A DNA stretch of 64,000 bases from Phoronis australis. Taxonomy: Eukaryota > Phoronida > Phoronidae. The position numbers were made by a program, and so were the translations under genes. The stretch is from positions 337,438 to 401,437 of the forward strand of contig NMRA01000359.1 of assembly GCA_002633005.1 (NCBI GenBank), given 5' to 3'. Positions 1 through 11,589 of the stretch are shown here, in pieces; the stretch's first letter is position 1, and each line of letters starts with the position of its first letter. The notes beneath the pieces are model-generated. The model was not told the origin of the DNA and searched no databases. It saw only the letters and a program-made list of their open reading frames with translations.

Positions 1-1830
1 TATATCGTCGCCAATTTGGATTCATGCCTGGTAACAGCACTGTGTCGCAACTTACAGAAATTGTACACGACATCCACCTCCAGTTTGAGAAAGGGTACAA
101 CGTGAGATCCGTATTTTTAGACATTGCGTCAGCTTTTGATGTCGTTCCCCATGACCTGCTTCTACATAAATTACAATCTTACGGTTTCTGAGGCACTCTT
201 CTCTTACTTTTAAAATCATATCTGGAAAATCGAACTTACAAAGTCCGAATTGAGGGTGTCTTATCACCTTCATCAACGCCAGGTTTCGTAAATGCTGGAG
301 TACCACAGGGTAGCGTACTAGGCCCCTTACTCTTTTTACTGTACATCAATGATCTTCCAGACACGATAAGCTCTAAAACATTCTTATATGCTGATGACAC
401 TGCAATATTCCACCCATTCTCAAAAGAGCATCCCCATGACTCCTTACAATTGCAAACTGACCTTAACAAACTCTATGACTGGTCTCACAAATGGAAGATG
501 AAATTTAAACCTGAAAAAAGTGTTGATCTTATATTTTCTAAGTCTAATAATACTCATTTCCAAACAAATCCAACACTGGAATTATCACTCAATGGGGAAG
601 TTATCCCCAATAAGTTCACGCACAAACATCTTGGCTTGCTACTCGACCATAAGCTTACATTTACTCCTCATTGTCGCGAACTCGTTCAAAAAGTACAAAA
701 ATTAATTAATCCAATTAGAATTATCTCTCGTCATCTCAACTCCATGCATCTTGAAACTCTGTTCAAGTCTTTTGTACTTCCACATCTAGATTACTGTGAC
801 ATAATCTACCAATCGGCAAACGCTGGCATACTTCTCCAATTAGAAAGACTACAATACCAAGCAGCTTTAGCCATAACTGGGGCATACAAAGGGTCCAACA
901 CAATCAAGGTTCTAAATAGTCTTCACTGGAGCAAACTAGCAACCCGTCGTAAACTCCACCTGTCCATGTATACATTCAAAGTCTTAACCAACATAAACAA
1001 TTTCTCTAACAAAATCCTCTTTGACTCCTACAAAAGACCAAGCACGAGACCAGGACTCCGGCAAAGCAATATGTATACTATTCCAGCCTCCATCAGCCAA
1101 GCCTTCAGAAGATCAACGATATTAACTTTTATTGACAACTGGAATTCCTTACCATTCAAAATAAAAGAAAGCACTTCAATTGTCACTCTCAAAAATAACT
1201 TTAAAATGCATACCACTACTCCAGACTTGCCAGTCCCATTGACATCATTCCAACTTCCCCGCAACCATGAAATAACCCTATACAGATCAAGGTGTTGTCT
1301 ATTCCTAAACAACGAGAAATTTAGACATAATTTTAATAATATTTCGGCTCTGTGTTCCTGTGGAGATACCCAGACATATCCTCATGTTTTCTTTGCTTGT
1401 GAGGTATGCAAGGAGGAGAGGGTACAGCTCTTCCAGGCACTCGAACAATACCCCAATGTTTATAAAAAAATACTCTGAAATTCCGCAATTGTTCAACATA
1501 ATTAATTTCTTTCTAGTATATGGATGTCAAGAACTTAACTCAAACAAAAGTATGGGTTTATTTGAAATAGTATCAGAATTTCTTTATAACATTAAATCTC
1601 TTTGTGTGAGTGGATAGAATTTTATACATCTGTATGAAAATGAATTATTTTCATTCGTTGTCATATATCATTGCATTCTTAACATCAGTTTTTTTATTTA
1701 TGTATTCGTATATAATCATTGTATATAGACTTCTTTGTACTTTTTTACCCAGATCTAATGCCTCTTGGCGCTTTCTGGGTTATGTATATTCATTGTATTC
1801 TGAATATTTCGTAATAAACATTAAAAAAAA
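1..1830 (+). mobile_element. LINE-type non-LTR retrotransposon, 3' part with broken reverse transcriptase
   Basis: The frame beginning at base 3 is open to the stop at 1476-1478 apart from one in-frame TGA at 189-191. It reads as the fingers/palm of a Jockey/CR1-like reverse transcriptase: GFMPGNST, FLDIASAFD, then the PQGSVLGPLLFLLYINDLP block and the catalytic YADD near 390. The C-terminus has a CxCG...HxFFxC zinc-knuckle-like motif (about 1350-1410) typical of I/Jockey-lineage elements. The TGA sits where relatives usually have an Arg after Gly, consistent with CGA to TGA decay. The 3' UTR ends at AATAAA plus a short A run (about 1812-1830). The 5' part lies outside the window. The element sits in a PCCA intron, in the same orientation, and is missing from the second copy of this locus. 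It is probably inactive. The clade assignment is from motif memory, not a tree. Confidence 0.85.
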
Positions 1831-2022
1831 ATCATAGTGTTATGCAAAATTGATTTTTTAAAGTTTTTACTCGCAAAACAAGGATTCTATTGTGAAAGTT
1901 ACAGTCACATTATGTGCCAAACGGGTTGGCAACCCTGCCAGTGTTCTTGCATAACCTTCAGTTCTTATGTTAACATTTTCTGCATTGCTGATTATGCATT
2001 TAACCTTTGACCTTTGCTACAG

Positions 2023-2091
2023 GTACGCTGTGACAGCGGTGTGGAAGAAGGCAGCGACATTAGCATTTATTATGATCCCCTCATTTGTAAG
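2023..2091 (+). CDS. PCCA: PCCA exon a, first (duplicate) copy
   Basis: This 69-nt exon starts in phase 0 and lies between CTACAG and GTACTG. It encodes VRCD...[14 protein letters not shown], the end of the biotin-carboxylase C-terminal subdomain. It is identical to 4881-4949. The LINE lies just upstream in this copy only. Confidence 0.85.
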
Positions 2092-5000
2092 GTACTGCAC
2101 TGCATTGTGTTTTGTTCTGACTACTAAATTGTAATCTGTTGTGAAATGTTTCTAAGAGGAATCAGTCTAGTAAGATATTGACCAGTGGTCAAAACTCCAG
2201 CAGTTTTGGCCAAGACCCTCTACTTTGGAATCCATCATTACTCCACCTTTTTCACTTTGACTTAATGTACCTATAGTTTACCAGCAATGCAAAGTATTTG
2301 CTTATATTCCTGCTAGGAATTGTCGTAATCACTGTCTCTTCTTCTGTATTAAAATTGCATGTTAATTGTTCACTGCGCTGGATCTTTTTCATGTCTGGTT
2401 GCCTCTTAGCTAGCCATTTGTTGTTCCATATAACTGTCTAAGCTCTTAAATTGTCTCTCTCCACCAGCTGGTTACGTACGGCTCCAACCGGCAACAGGCC
2501 CTGGACACCATGTGCGATGCCCTCGACCAGTACGTCATCAAAGGTGTGACCCACAACATTCCCCTTCTGAGGGACATCATGACGGAGAAGAAGTTTGTCG
2601 CCGGTGACATCACCACAAACTATCTACCAGAAACCTATCCAGAGGGTTTCACTGGTGAGATGTATTAAAAGTAGACAGTTAATTTAGTTGCTGGGAGATA
2701 GGTGTATTTTGTTGATTGCCAAATATTATCCTCTGCAATTATTTTGCTTGCAGTTGTGTGTTCATTGGAGTAATCATTGTTCATTTACCAAGACTTACAA
2801 TAAAAGCTGAGTTGTCGCCAGGTCTTTTAAGCATGACTGACTGTTACACTCAGTATCAGTGCTGGTGTGCTGCTAAGTAGGCCACCGTACTGTCAGAGCT
2901 ACAGCATGTTGGCCCCAGCCATGAAAAATTGGAAAGAAGGAGATAAGAACATTATCGGTGATTTCGATTTATTGCACATTGTCACCCTGTCACGTAGCCA
3001 TTAATCACAATTCCTGTCATTCTTAAGTAGACATTCGAGTGACTTGCTTTGGAAAAGTCGCACGTGCTCTTCACTCAAAAGCTGAACCCCATGGCTTTCA
3101 TCGTGTGTACCACGTACCATAGGCATACATTGAAATGTATCCTTATTGTGAAGGTTGCTGTAAAGAAAGTGTTCTCTTAAGTAGTAGACTCAGGGCTTGG
3201 AATTTTCCGCGGAAACGTGGATTTCCACTTTTTTCAAATGTTCTGTCCGCATATTTTATTATATTTCCGTATAAAAAAATCGGATTTGATATAAAATTTC
3301 CGCGGCAAATTTCTTTCCGCCGCGTTGCCGACGACTTTCACCTCGAAAAGCGGAAGTTGCTCTTTATGTTTCGGAGGAACGTAAATTGTCAACATTGCTG
3401 GGGCATCTGGGATAGCGTGGTGGATTTCCTCAATGGCGGACAGACACAGATGCACGCTTCCGGAGGTGGTACCGTGTATTTTTTTTTTTTAGTCCTCTCG
3501 ATTTTTGTCGGCAAAAGGTCCACACTGACTTTTTCAAGGCTGGCTGCGCGCATGTTTCGGGCCGTAAAAATTTCCGCGTTTTCCGCCATTTGTCATTCCA
3601 AGCCCTGTAGACTTCCAGAGTCATGTAGGCCAAGTGAAAATTTGCATGGAGTTTAGAATTTCTATAAGAGAACACTGCCATATGCAGGATTTTCACAGCA
3701 TCCACGACGAGAAGTAGAAGATGAAGTTTGGGGGATAAACTTGAACTGAGAGGTGATCTGTATTTAGATGAAACAAGTGTCAAAGATAATGTCATTGCCT
3801 TGGTAGTGCCACCTGCTGGCAAAAATCCAAGCTAAGCCACAGTGCCACCTTGATGTGAAATAGACCTGAGCTGTATCGCCACCTTTTGGTAAAAATCTTG
3901 TAACAAACCGTAGGGCCACTTTCTGGTGAACAAAACCTAGCATCCTCAGGGGGCACTGATATGATACAAAAATACAATTATCCCAAAAGTAGGTATAACA
4001 ATATGAACACTGCAACATTGAAAGATCTAATAGCAATACAATAAACAAATACAAACAAACAAGCAAACAAAAATATTGTGGTGGTCAGCTTTGATGTGCT
4101 ATTTCATTGTCCATTCTCTTGCTGTTGTATAGATCTTTCAATATTGCTTTGTTTTCAGTTGCAAAGAATGTTTTTATTGCTAGTCGTTTCTAATTGTTTG
4201 AGATTGTCATCAGGAAATGACTTCAACTTACAAAGTTGGCCTGTAGGCGTACATTTTGAATATTGAGTCATTTTCTTTTACAGGCAAGCAGTTGACATCT
4301 TTAGAGAGGAAACACCTGGCCAGCATTGCATGCATAATTCGTGTGTTGGAGATTTTCCGCAGTCGAAACTTCCTCAANGTTGAGTTAGTCTTTGGACGAC
4401 TGAAGATCATTATTGTGATTACGTGGCAACTTAGCATTGTGAGGTGTCATCCCGCTTTGGTAATCATATCAAAATGTTGAATTCGGAATTTTGGAAGCAA
4501 TTGAAAACCAACAAATTGGTACATAACAAAAGTGGGAAAAGGAATTCACCACATTTTGTGGGGCTGACAACAGTGAGAAGCCTAGCACATACAACATCAA
4601 CGTGTCATCCACTGACTGAGGAGAAATCAACTGTGCTAACCACGATACAGCGATGTGGCAAGCTGGATTTTGTTCTTGTTGGTTTCGTCATACCGTATTT
4701 TGCAAATTTGATTTCTTAAAGTTTTCACTCGCAAAACAAGGATTCTATTGTGAAAGTTACAGTCACATTATGTGCCAAACGGGTTGGCAACCCTGCCGGT
4801 GTTCTCGCATAACCTTCAGTTCTTACGTGAACATTTTCTGCATTGCTGATTATGCATTTAACCTTTGACCTTTGCTACAGGTACGCTGTGACAGCGGTGT
4901 GGAAGAAGGCAGCGACATTAGCATTTATTATGATCCCCTCATTTGTAAGGTACTGTACTGCATTGTGTTTTGTTCTGACTTCTAAATTGTAATCTGTTGT

Positions 5001-8000
5001 GAAATGTTTCTAAGAGGAATCAGTCTAGTAACTAAAGATATTGACCACTTGCCAAAACTCCAGCAGTTTTGGCCAAGACCCTCTACTTTGGAATCCATCA
5101 TTACTCCTCCTCTTTCACTGTGACTTAATGTACCTAGAGTTTACCAGCAATGCAAAGTATTTGCTTATTCCTGTTAGGAATTGTCGTAATCACTGTCTTT
5201 TCTCCTGTATTAAAATTGCATGTTAATTGTTCACTGCGCTGGATCTTCTTCATGTCTGGTTGCCTTTTTGCTAGCCATTTGTTGTTCCGTATAATTGTCT
5301 AAGCTCTTAAATTGTCTCTCTCCACCAGCTGGTTACGTACGGCTCCAACCGACAACAGGCTCTAGACACCATGTGCGATGCCCTCGACCAGTACGTCATC
5401 AAAGGTGTGACCCACAACATTCCCCTTCTGAGGGACATCATGACGGAGAAGAAGTTTGTCGCCGGTGACATCACCACAAACTATCTACCAGAAACCTATC
5501 CAGAGGGTTTCACTGGTGAGATGTGTTAACAGTAGACAGTTAATTTAGTTGCTGGGAGATAGGTGTATTTTGTTGATTGCCAAATATTATCCTCTGCAAT
5601 TAATTTGCTTGCAGTTGTGTGTTCATTGGAGTAATCATTGTTCATTTACTAAAACTAACAATATAAGCTGAGTTGTCGCCAGGTCTTTTAAGCATGACTG
5701 ATTTTCACACTCAGTATCAGTGCTGGTGTGCTGCTAAGTAGGCCACCGTACTGTCAGAGCTACAGCATTTTGGCCCCAGCCATGAAAAATTGGAAAGAAG
5801 GAGATAAGAACATTATCGGTGATTGCGATTTATTGCACATTCATTTGCCACCCTCTCAGGTAGCCATTAATCACAATTCCTGTCATTCTTAAGTAAACAT
5901 TCGAGTGACTTGCTTTGGAAAAGTCGCACGTGCTCTTCACTCAAAAACTGAACCCCATAGCTTTCATCATGTGTACCACGTACACATTGAAATGTATCCT
6001 TATTGTGAAGGTTGCTGTAAAGAAAGTGTTCTTTTAAGTAGTAGACTTTCAAAGTCATGTAAGCCAAGTGAAAATTTGCATGGAGTTTAGAATTTCTATA
6101 AGAGAACGCTGCCATATGCAGGATTTTCACAGCATCGACGACGAGAAATAGAAGATGAAGTTTGGGGGATAAACTTGAACTGAGAGGTGATTTGTATTTA
6201 GATGAAACAAGTGTCAAAGATAATGTCATATTGTCTTGGTAGTGCCACCTGCTGGCAAAAATCCGAGCTAAGCCATAGTGCCACCTTGATGTGAAATAGA
6301 CCTGAGCTGTATCGCCACCTTTTGGTAAAAATCTTGTAACAAACCCTAGGGCCACTTTCTGGTGAACAAAACCTAGCATCCTCAGGGGGCACTGATATGA
6401 TACAAAAATACAATTATCCCAAAAGTAGGTATAACAATATGAACAATGCAACATTGAAAGATCTAATAGCAATACAATAAACAAATACAAACAAACAAAC
6501 AAACAAACAAACAAACAAACAAAAAAATATTGTGATGTGCTATTTCATTGTCCATTTTCTTGCTGTTGTATAGATCTCTCAATATTGCTTTGTTTTCAGT
6601 TGCAAAGAATGTTTTTATTGCTAGTCGTTTCTAATTGTTTGAGATTGTCATCAGGAAATGACTTCAACTTACAAAGTTGGCCTGTAGGCGTACATTTTGA
6701 ATATTGAGTCATTTTCTTTTACAGGCAAGCAGTTGACATCTTTAGAGAGGAAACACCTGGCCAGCATTGCATGCATAATTCGTGTGTTGGAGATTTTCCG
6801 CAGTCGAAACTTCCTCAACCAGGATAGGCTAGAGGTGGCGCGTAAAGTTGCTCGTAGTTGGGATATGCATTTCCAAGTTGGTGATTGGTCGGGTGAAGCC
6901 ACTGTCACCTGCAACGATTCTAGTTTCACGGTAAGTGTTTTGATTGATTGGGAAGTTGCTCGGCTGTGGATGATTGGTTCAGCCTACCTCCTGGACCACA
7001 CGGCATATGTGGCCTGTGCCATTTACTTTTAAAGTTATTAGACTAACTGGACACACGTCTGTGTGAGGGAATATTTTGTATTCTGAAATTCTAAGTAGCT
7101 CTTTCCAAACGTGTTCTTGGTCATGTATTGTAGGTAACCTTGGACGGAGATACTTTCACAGTTGACCAGAACTTTGACTTGGCTGACACAGTGGTTGTTG
7201 CAAATATCGATGGGAAACCAATGACTGTTCAGGTAGGCTCTTGGCTTGAATGTCCGTGTGTAGCATACAAACTAACTGTATCGTTTTTGTTATCAGTAGA
7301 TTTCAGAATAGACCAGACTTCAGTGTTAAACTTTGGCAAACTTGGTCTCCCATTTAGTCGCAATTATTGAACAATGGGATGTCGCCGTATAATCGCACTG
7401 TACTTGCCTTACCTATAATTTGATAGTCGGCAAACAACCTGGCATTTAAAAATACATTAAACCAAAATTGAAAGGAGGTTCGATTCATGTTCAATGGGAG
7501 AGAACTTTTGTCTCTTTTTAATCGCATTGTTCTTGCCTAGCCAATAACTTGTTTGTCAGCCGACAGGCTGGCTTTAACAAACTTTAAATTGAAATTAATC
7601 AAAATTAAATCGAAACGAGATTGTTGTTTGTTGCAGTTCTTACAACGCGAGCCATCTGGGAATGTGAGGATGAGGTATCTCGGAACTGTGGTAAGTGTAC
7701 GCCTTGTAAATCTGTGGTTTGATGTCTAGAACACAAAGTAATGAAAGTGACAGTGTGTGTTGAGTCTATGCAAAGGAAGACCAGTGTTGCCCATATGAAT
7801 CGAGGAGTGAAGATTTTGAATCGTCTAGTCACGCGTTCTACTCTAATGAAGCTGACACTTCAGTATTTGTGGGTTTAGTCAACTAACGGAGACGTGTGAA
7901 TTTTATTCCACTCGGTGTATAGTGTTTGTTTTGATAAGTTGCCAAGAAGACAACCATTCCTTTAATTTCTCTGCAAAGTTTACCTGTGACTACTACTTGG

Positions 8001-11000
8001 CAGATCATGAGCAAAATCTGCACAACACGATTCTAAAGGCTCATTTTGACCAGCATAGTTCATTAGGCAAACTACTGAAACTCAAAGTGTGCGCGTCACC
8101 AGACAGGTTCTGTAAGGTTGACCTCCAATGATTTCCCTCTGGCCATTCTGGTAGCGGCTTTGTGTTATTTTTTGTAAGTCATCTGTTTTTGGAAAGCTTA
8201 CTGGAGGACTTGGATTTAAAGCTAGCACAAGTAGTAACTTTGGGCCAGCTTTGATGCTTATTGTGGATATTGTTTACAACAAAGATAGGTTCACCCTGCG
8301 GTAATGCAAAATAGGTCGAAACTACATTTTAGTAAAGTCGGACAAAGTTGATTTGTATTACGTGCCAGTTATGCGCATAGAGGAAGTCCACGCTCTGTGA
8401 TGCTGTCTCCACTTTCGGGACAGAGAACTTGGTCAAGTTGAGATATGCGCAAGTTCAAAGTAACCAGGTTGGTTTTCACATTCCGCATATTAACATAATG
8501 TACTATGTAAAGTATGCTTGCTAGAAAAGCTTTGAGTACCAAACAATGTGATGTAACATGTTTATTGTGTTCTAGTTCAATATCCACGTCTTGAGTAAGC
8601 GTTTCGCCGACATGTACAAGTTAATGCCAGAGAAGCCCGAACCAGATATCAGTAATATTGTGGCTGCCCCCATGCCTGGCCTCATCAAATCCGTGGCAGT
8701 CAATGAGGGACAGATGGTAAGTGATGTGCACCGGGGTTTCTGAGAATATACAAATAACTGCAATACTTAACAGAGATAATTTCTACTAAATTATTTTTAG
8801 GCTGTGATGCACTCATAATAAGATGGCTAAGCCTTTATTCAGGAATTGTTGAGTTGGAACATAAGACTAAATTTTTGTCTTAAGTCTTAAGTCAGTTTCA
8901 TGAAACGCAGACGTGAGACGAGCAAACTTCAGTACACGCCAGAAGTGTTTAGACAAAATGGCGGCTGGGAGGAAGTAGAATTCATCGTTGGAGTTGGTCT
9001 AGTCTTCCCCCATGACTGAGAATGAAGGGGGTTGTGTTAGGAATGTTAGTAAGGTGGTCATATACCATTCTGCATTTAGAATTTCGCCCCCGTCATAGTG
9101 ATTTTAGCTTTTTTGCTGTTAACAGACTTAGAGCTGTCATTACAAGGGAATGGTGTTTTGTCTGATTATTGTTTTCTTGCACTGTATACTCGAAACTCAA
9201 CTCTGAAATTGATCACGCTCATCGCAGGGTTGAGTTAAACTTTCAAATGTTGCACAATGTGATTAGTGATTTTTTTACAATGAAGTCTGCAATAGCTTTC
9301 ATTTGGAACTGTTGGTGCTTTTTAATAATTCATATTTAATTTTGAATGTTGGATTCTTCTTTGAGAATTAAGGAAAAACACAAATTTGGTTCCTGTTTTT
9401 TGTCCTGCTATTGTAAGTAAATCGCTTACATTTATAAGAATCCAGTTATTAATACTTTGTTGTAGTTACAAACTGTGTTCCTCATAACACTTACTCAAAG
9501 CCATGCGAAGATTTAACCTTGTCCAGCATCCAAGAAAATTTTGGTGACATAACTGTGATAAAAAATACATTGCAGTGTTTCTAGATCACGATGGCAAACA
9601 GTACACGACTTTTGTACTGACCAAAATCTTATTATTTATTTTACAAAGAAATGACTTAGTAACTAAATATTCAATGCAAAATCATGTACTGTTTCTAACC
9701 AATCAGTGCTCACTGCATTTGAAGGAAATGGGTGAACATTTTTTCCATTTGTTTTTGTCTCATCTCTTCAATGTTCTCATTAAACTTTACTTGAATGAGC
9801 TGTTGTATCCTTGCAACCTGAGTGATTATTTGAGTAAGTGGCATGATAATATTCCTCGTTGTGTTGCGTTGCTCTGCTAAATCCATGTATTCCTCTGAGC
9901 AGGTTGTTGAAGGTCAAGAGATGTGTGTGTTGGAGGCCATGAAGATGCAGAATAGTTTGGTGGCTGGCAAGACAGGAAAGGTAAGGTTATTGTAAGGATG
10001 AGTGTAAGTCAGGGTATTGTGTTCTGGTGTAGTTCACATCCACTGAGATTGAAAGGCTGGAAATATAAGGGGAGAATGGAATGGAATTTATGGAGTGTGG
10101 CTCTTAAACATCGTTTCAGTTGTGCGGTCCAACGATAAGTTTCTATCTTGATTGTTGATCAGAAGTGAAGAAATGATTCTCTATACGTTCTTGTGAATTT
10201 TAAAAACTGAATTTCTTTGCCTTCAAAATTCGGCTGGGCTCATGTCATTGAGACTTTATTAAAATTAAACGGAGAAAAATGTGGTCGTTCTGAAAATTAT
10301 ATTTCCTGGTGCAAAAGTGCCCTCCTCCATGTTAATCTTCATGGAACATTGTCTCAGCTTGAAGAGACTGTCTTTTACTGAATTTTTATTGAGAGTGCTG
10401 CTTGCAAATTAGTCACTGTTTGCGAGACAGTACACTTAGCTGAATTGTGCGTCACCAACCAATAGGAACATGAACTGGACTATGCGAGCGAGAACCTTTG
10501 GGACGAGTATGCGCGATGGGTGGACGAAACCACGCAGTCAGGGGGAGTGCAAGACAGCTACTGGTCACCACAACCTATCGGCTCTCTTGTCCTCTTGTGA
10601 CGTAATAAGAGATCACATGATTCCGAGTTAATTATTAATTATAATGTAGCCGGAAATGTATTGGATGATCAACCTCAGTAGTCTGAACATTAAATTTACA
10701 TTGCATTTAGTAGTTTAACCCAACAAAGGTAGGTTGCTTTCTCAGTATGTATTCTCGTCATGCGTTTCAAGGTGGATAGACAGGTGGAACATTAATTTTG
10801 TGTTTACTGCTAACACTGTGCAATCTGTTGTAGCTGCTCCATTGAATGAATTGCTACAAAATACTTTGGAGAGCTGGGGTCCGTTTCACAAAAAGTGACC
10901 TGAGGCTTATGTCAGAAATTTTGCACAATTATTTATAAAAGTATTTTAATCTTAACTTGACAAAGTACAGAATTTTTAAGAATATACACAAAATCGTCAA

Positions 11001-11399
11001 TTGATCAGGACAAATAATTTGTACAACATTTTTTGCTGAACTGTGATGGGCTATCTAATCCCTTCCAACTGCAACTGACATGTCAATAAGCCTTATACTT
11101 GAATGTACACATAGTTCACAAGGAAGTCACAAGGTGGCGCTTGCTACAAATTTAAATATTCATGACTTAATGAGACGTGGCATCTTTAAGTCACTTTGCA
11201 TGAAACAAACCTCAGATCATCAACACACTGCACTTGATGTTGGTAATGACTAGACTTTCCTGTTTTTCATTTTGACAACTTGAACGTCATTGGTAATTTC
11301 TTGCACTTGTATTTATTTCTTTAATTCCAGGTGGTAAAAGTGAACTTTAAAGAGGGTCAGACGGTGGACGAATCAGAGGTCATTATTGAGCTCGAGTAA
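2023..11399 (+). CDS. PCCA: Propionyl-CoA carboxylase alpha chain (3' exons, biotin-carrying subunit)
   Basis: The product would be the mitochondrial matrix subunit that carboxylates biotin with ATP and bicarbonate and, with PCCB, turns propionyl-CoA into methylmalonyl-CoA. Only the C-terminal part is here. The non-redundant exons are 4881-4949, 5329-5515, 6725-6930, 7134-7232, 7637-7690, 8576-8716, 9903-9980 and 11331-11399. All are bounded by AG/GT and all phases close. In order they encode the end of the biotin-carboxylase domain ([24 protein letters not shown]), the BT linker domain, and the biotinyl domain ([16 protein letters not shown], then EAMKM with the biotinylated Lys). The stop is TAA at 11397-11399. 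Extra copies of three exons at 2023-2091, 2468-2654 and 4284-4377 come from a local assembly duplication. Upstream exons lie before the window. The exon order and motifs match PCCA better than PC or MCCC1. Confidence 0.93.
2468..2654 (+). CDS. PCCA: PCCA exon b, first (duplicate) copy
   Basis: This 187-nt exon ends in phase 1 between CCACCAG and GTGAGA. It encodes [14 protein letters not shown]... through YPEGFTG. It differs from the copy at 5329-5515 at only three synonymous sites (Arg CGG/CGA, Ala GCC/GCT, Leu CTG/CTA). Confidence 0.85.
3191..3607. mobile_element. CAGGGCTTGGAAT MITE, copy 1 (417 bp, long subtype)
   Basis: It begins CAGGGCTTGGAAT and ends with the reverse complement. The flanking 6-bp repeat TAGACT occurs at 3185-3190 and 3608-3613. 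The matching site in the second PCCA copy (near 6040-6055) has a single TAGACT and no element, so insertion is proven by the empty allele. The inside is rich in GCGGAAA-type motifs near the ends. No transposase is present. Confidence 0.85.
3800..3950 (+). repeat. Degenerate tandem repeat, about 36 bp, GCCACC core (two allelic copies)
   Basis: Four diverged units each carry a GCCACC or GCCACT core followed by T/C-TGG-AAAAATC-like sequence. The same array recurs at about 6237-6380 in the duplicated locus. The first unit contains GCCAGCAGGTGGCAC on the minus strand, which resembles a CTCF core. Confidence 0.5.
4284..4377 (+). CDS. PCCA: PCCA exon c, first copy, truncated at the contig join
   Basis: It encodes [20 protein letters not shown]... 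to RNFL and then runs into the single n at 4378. The full exon is 6725-6930. Breaking off in the middle of an exon at an n is the signature of an assembly join rather than a biological break. Confidence 0.85.
4378..4378. other. Single n, contig join
   Basis: One ambiguous base inside PCCA exon c. Sequence to the right restarts about 310 bases upstream of the LINE insertion point of the same locus, so two overlapping contigs or haplotypes appear to have been joined here. Confidence 0.8.
4881..4949 (+). CDS. PCCA: PCCA exon a (copy continuous with the rest of the gene)
   Basis: This 69-nt, phase 0 exon encodes the end of the biotin-carboxylase domain ([14 protein letters not shown]). It has an AG acceptor at 4879-4880 and donor GTACTG. 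Confidence 0.9.
5329..5515 (+). CDS. PCCA: PCCA exon b
   Basis: This 187-nt exon encodes the C-terminal part of the biotin-carboxylase domain with the family motif [14 protein letters not shown] and [20 protein letters not shown]. It ends in phase 1 and joins GG|C of exon c. Confidence 0.92.
6483..6523 (+). repeat. (ACAA)n microsatellite
   Basis: A run of CAAA/ACAA units about 40 bp long. The allelic position near 4043-4070 is shorter and interrupted, so the tract is length-polymorphic between the two copies. Confidence 0.8.
6725..6930 (+). CDS. PCCA: PCCA exon c (complete)
   Basis: This 206-nt exon encodes the start of the BT domain: [13 protein letters not shown]..., [20 protein letters not shown] and [17 protein letters not shown]. 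The donor is GTAAGT. Confidence 0.92.
7134..7232 (+). CDS. PCCA: PCCA exon d
   Basis: A 99-nt, phase 0 exon: [20 protein letters not shown] to GKPMTVQ, part of the BT-domain beta barrel. Acceptor TTGTAG, donor GTAGGC. Confidence 0.88.
7375..7620 (+). repeat. Diverged direct repeat, about 125 bp twice, in a PCCA intron
   Basis: Two successive blocks share the order AATGGGA...TAATCGCA-TGT-CTTGCCT...ATAA-TTG...GTC-GC...CTGGC-TT...AAA. Divergence is high. There is no coding potential. Confidence 0.4.
7637..7690 (+). CDS. PCCA: PCCA exon e
   Basis: A 54-nt, phase 0 exon encoding [18 protein letters not shown]. Acceptor GTTGCAG, donor GTAAGT. Confidence 0.88.
8576..8716 (+). CDS. PCCA: PCCA exon f (start of biotinyl domain)
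   Basis: A 141-nt, phase 0 exon. It encodes [20 protein letters not shown] and then the first half of the biotinyl fold ([20 protein letters not shown]). Confidence 0.93.
8717..9902 (+). other. PCCA intron, 1.2 kb, little content
   Basis: AT-rich intron. The only structure seen is a TTCATGAAAC-type repeat end near 8880-8915, like those of the MITEs at 10.9 and 26.8 kb. No supported coding or RNA gene. Confidence 0.5.
9903..9980 (+). CDS. PCCA: PCCA exon g (biotin attachment)
   Basis: A 78-nt, phase 0 exon encoding [20 protein letters not shown] to GKTGK. The Lys in AMKM is the one biotinylated by holocarboxylase synthetase. Acceptor GAGCAG, donor GTAAGG. Confidence 0.95.
10875..11215 (+). 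mobile_element. MITE-like repeat in the last PCCA intron
   Basis: The left end (GGTCCGTTTCACAAAAAGTG) and the right end (AGTCACTTTGCATGAAACAA) form imperfect inverted repeats about 340 bp apart. The inner part at 11120-11200 recurs inverted at about 30558-30660 and directly at about 30928-30975. It contains AAGGTGGCGCTT (11131-11142), a CTCF-like core carried by the repeat. Confidence 0.5.
11331..11399 (+). CDS. PCCA: PCCA last coding exon
   Basis: It encodes [20 protein letters not shown] then LE and TAA, the last strands of the biotinyl domain. Acceptor ATTCCAG. The C-terminus lies close after the lipoyl/biotinyl hammerhead, as usual for the family. Confidence 0.93.
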   Translation: MVKVNFKEGQTVDESEVIIELE

Positions 11400-11589
11400 T
11401 GTACGGGGACCAGGCTATTTTCAGCTTCAATTACTTGTTCAAAACTGTTGACGGACTTCACTCAAGATTGTTTTTGAGTTTGCAAGGTAGTGGTTTCAGA
11501 GGTAGAGCGCTGAGGTGGCTTATTTCTAATCAATAACAAATTGTATGTGTTGAGTGCAAACCATTTGGTGCCATTTTTGTCACTGTCTC

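Noticed and set aside
3135-3656. 173-codon ORF across the first MITE
   Set aside because: It spans both MITE borders and is destroyed in the empty allele, so it is not a conserved gene.
1843-6819. A true exon-duplicated PCCA
   Set aside because: Repeating these exons would break the carboxylase fold, and the copy boundary is an n within an exon.
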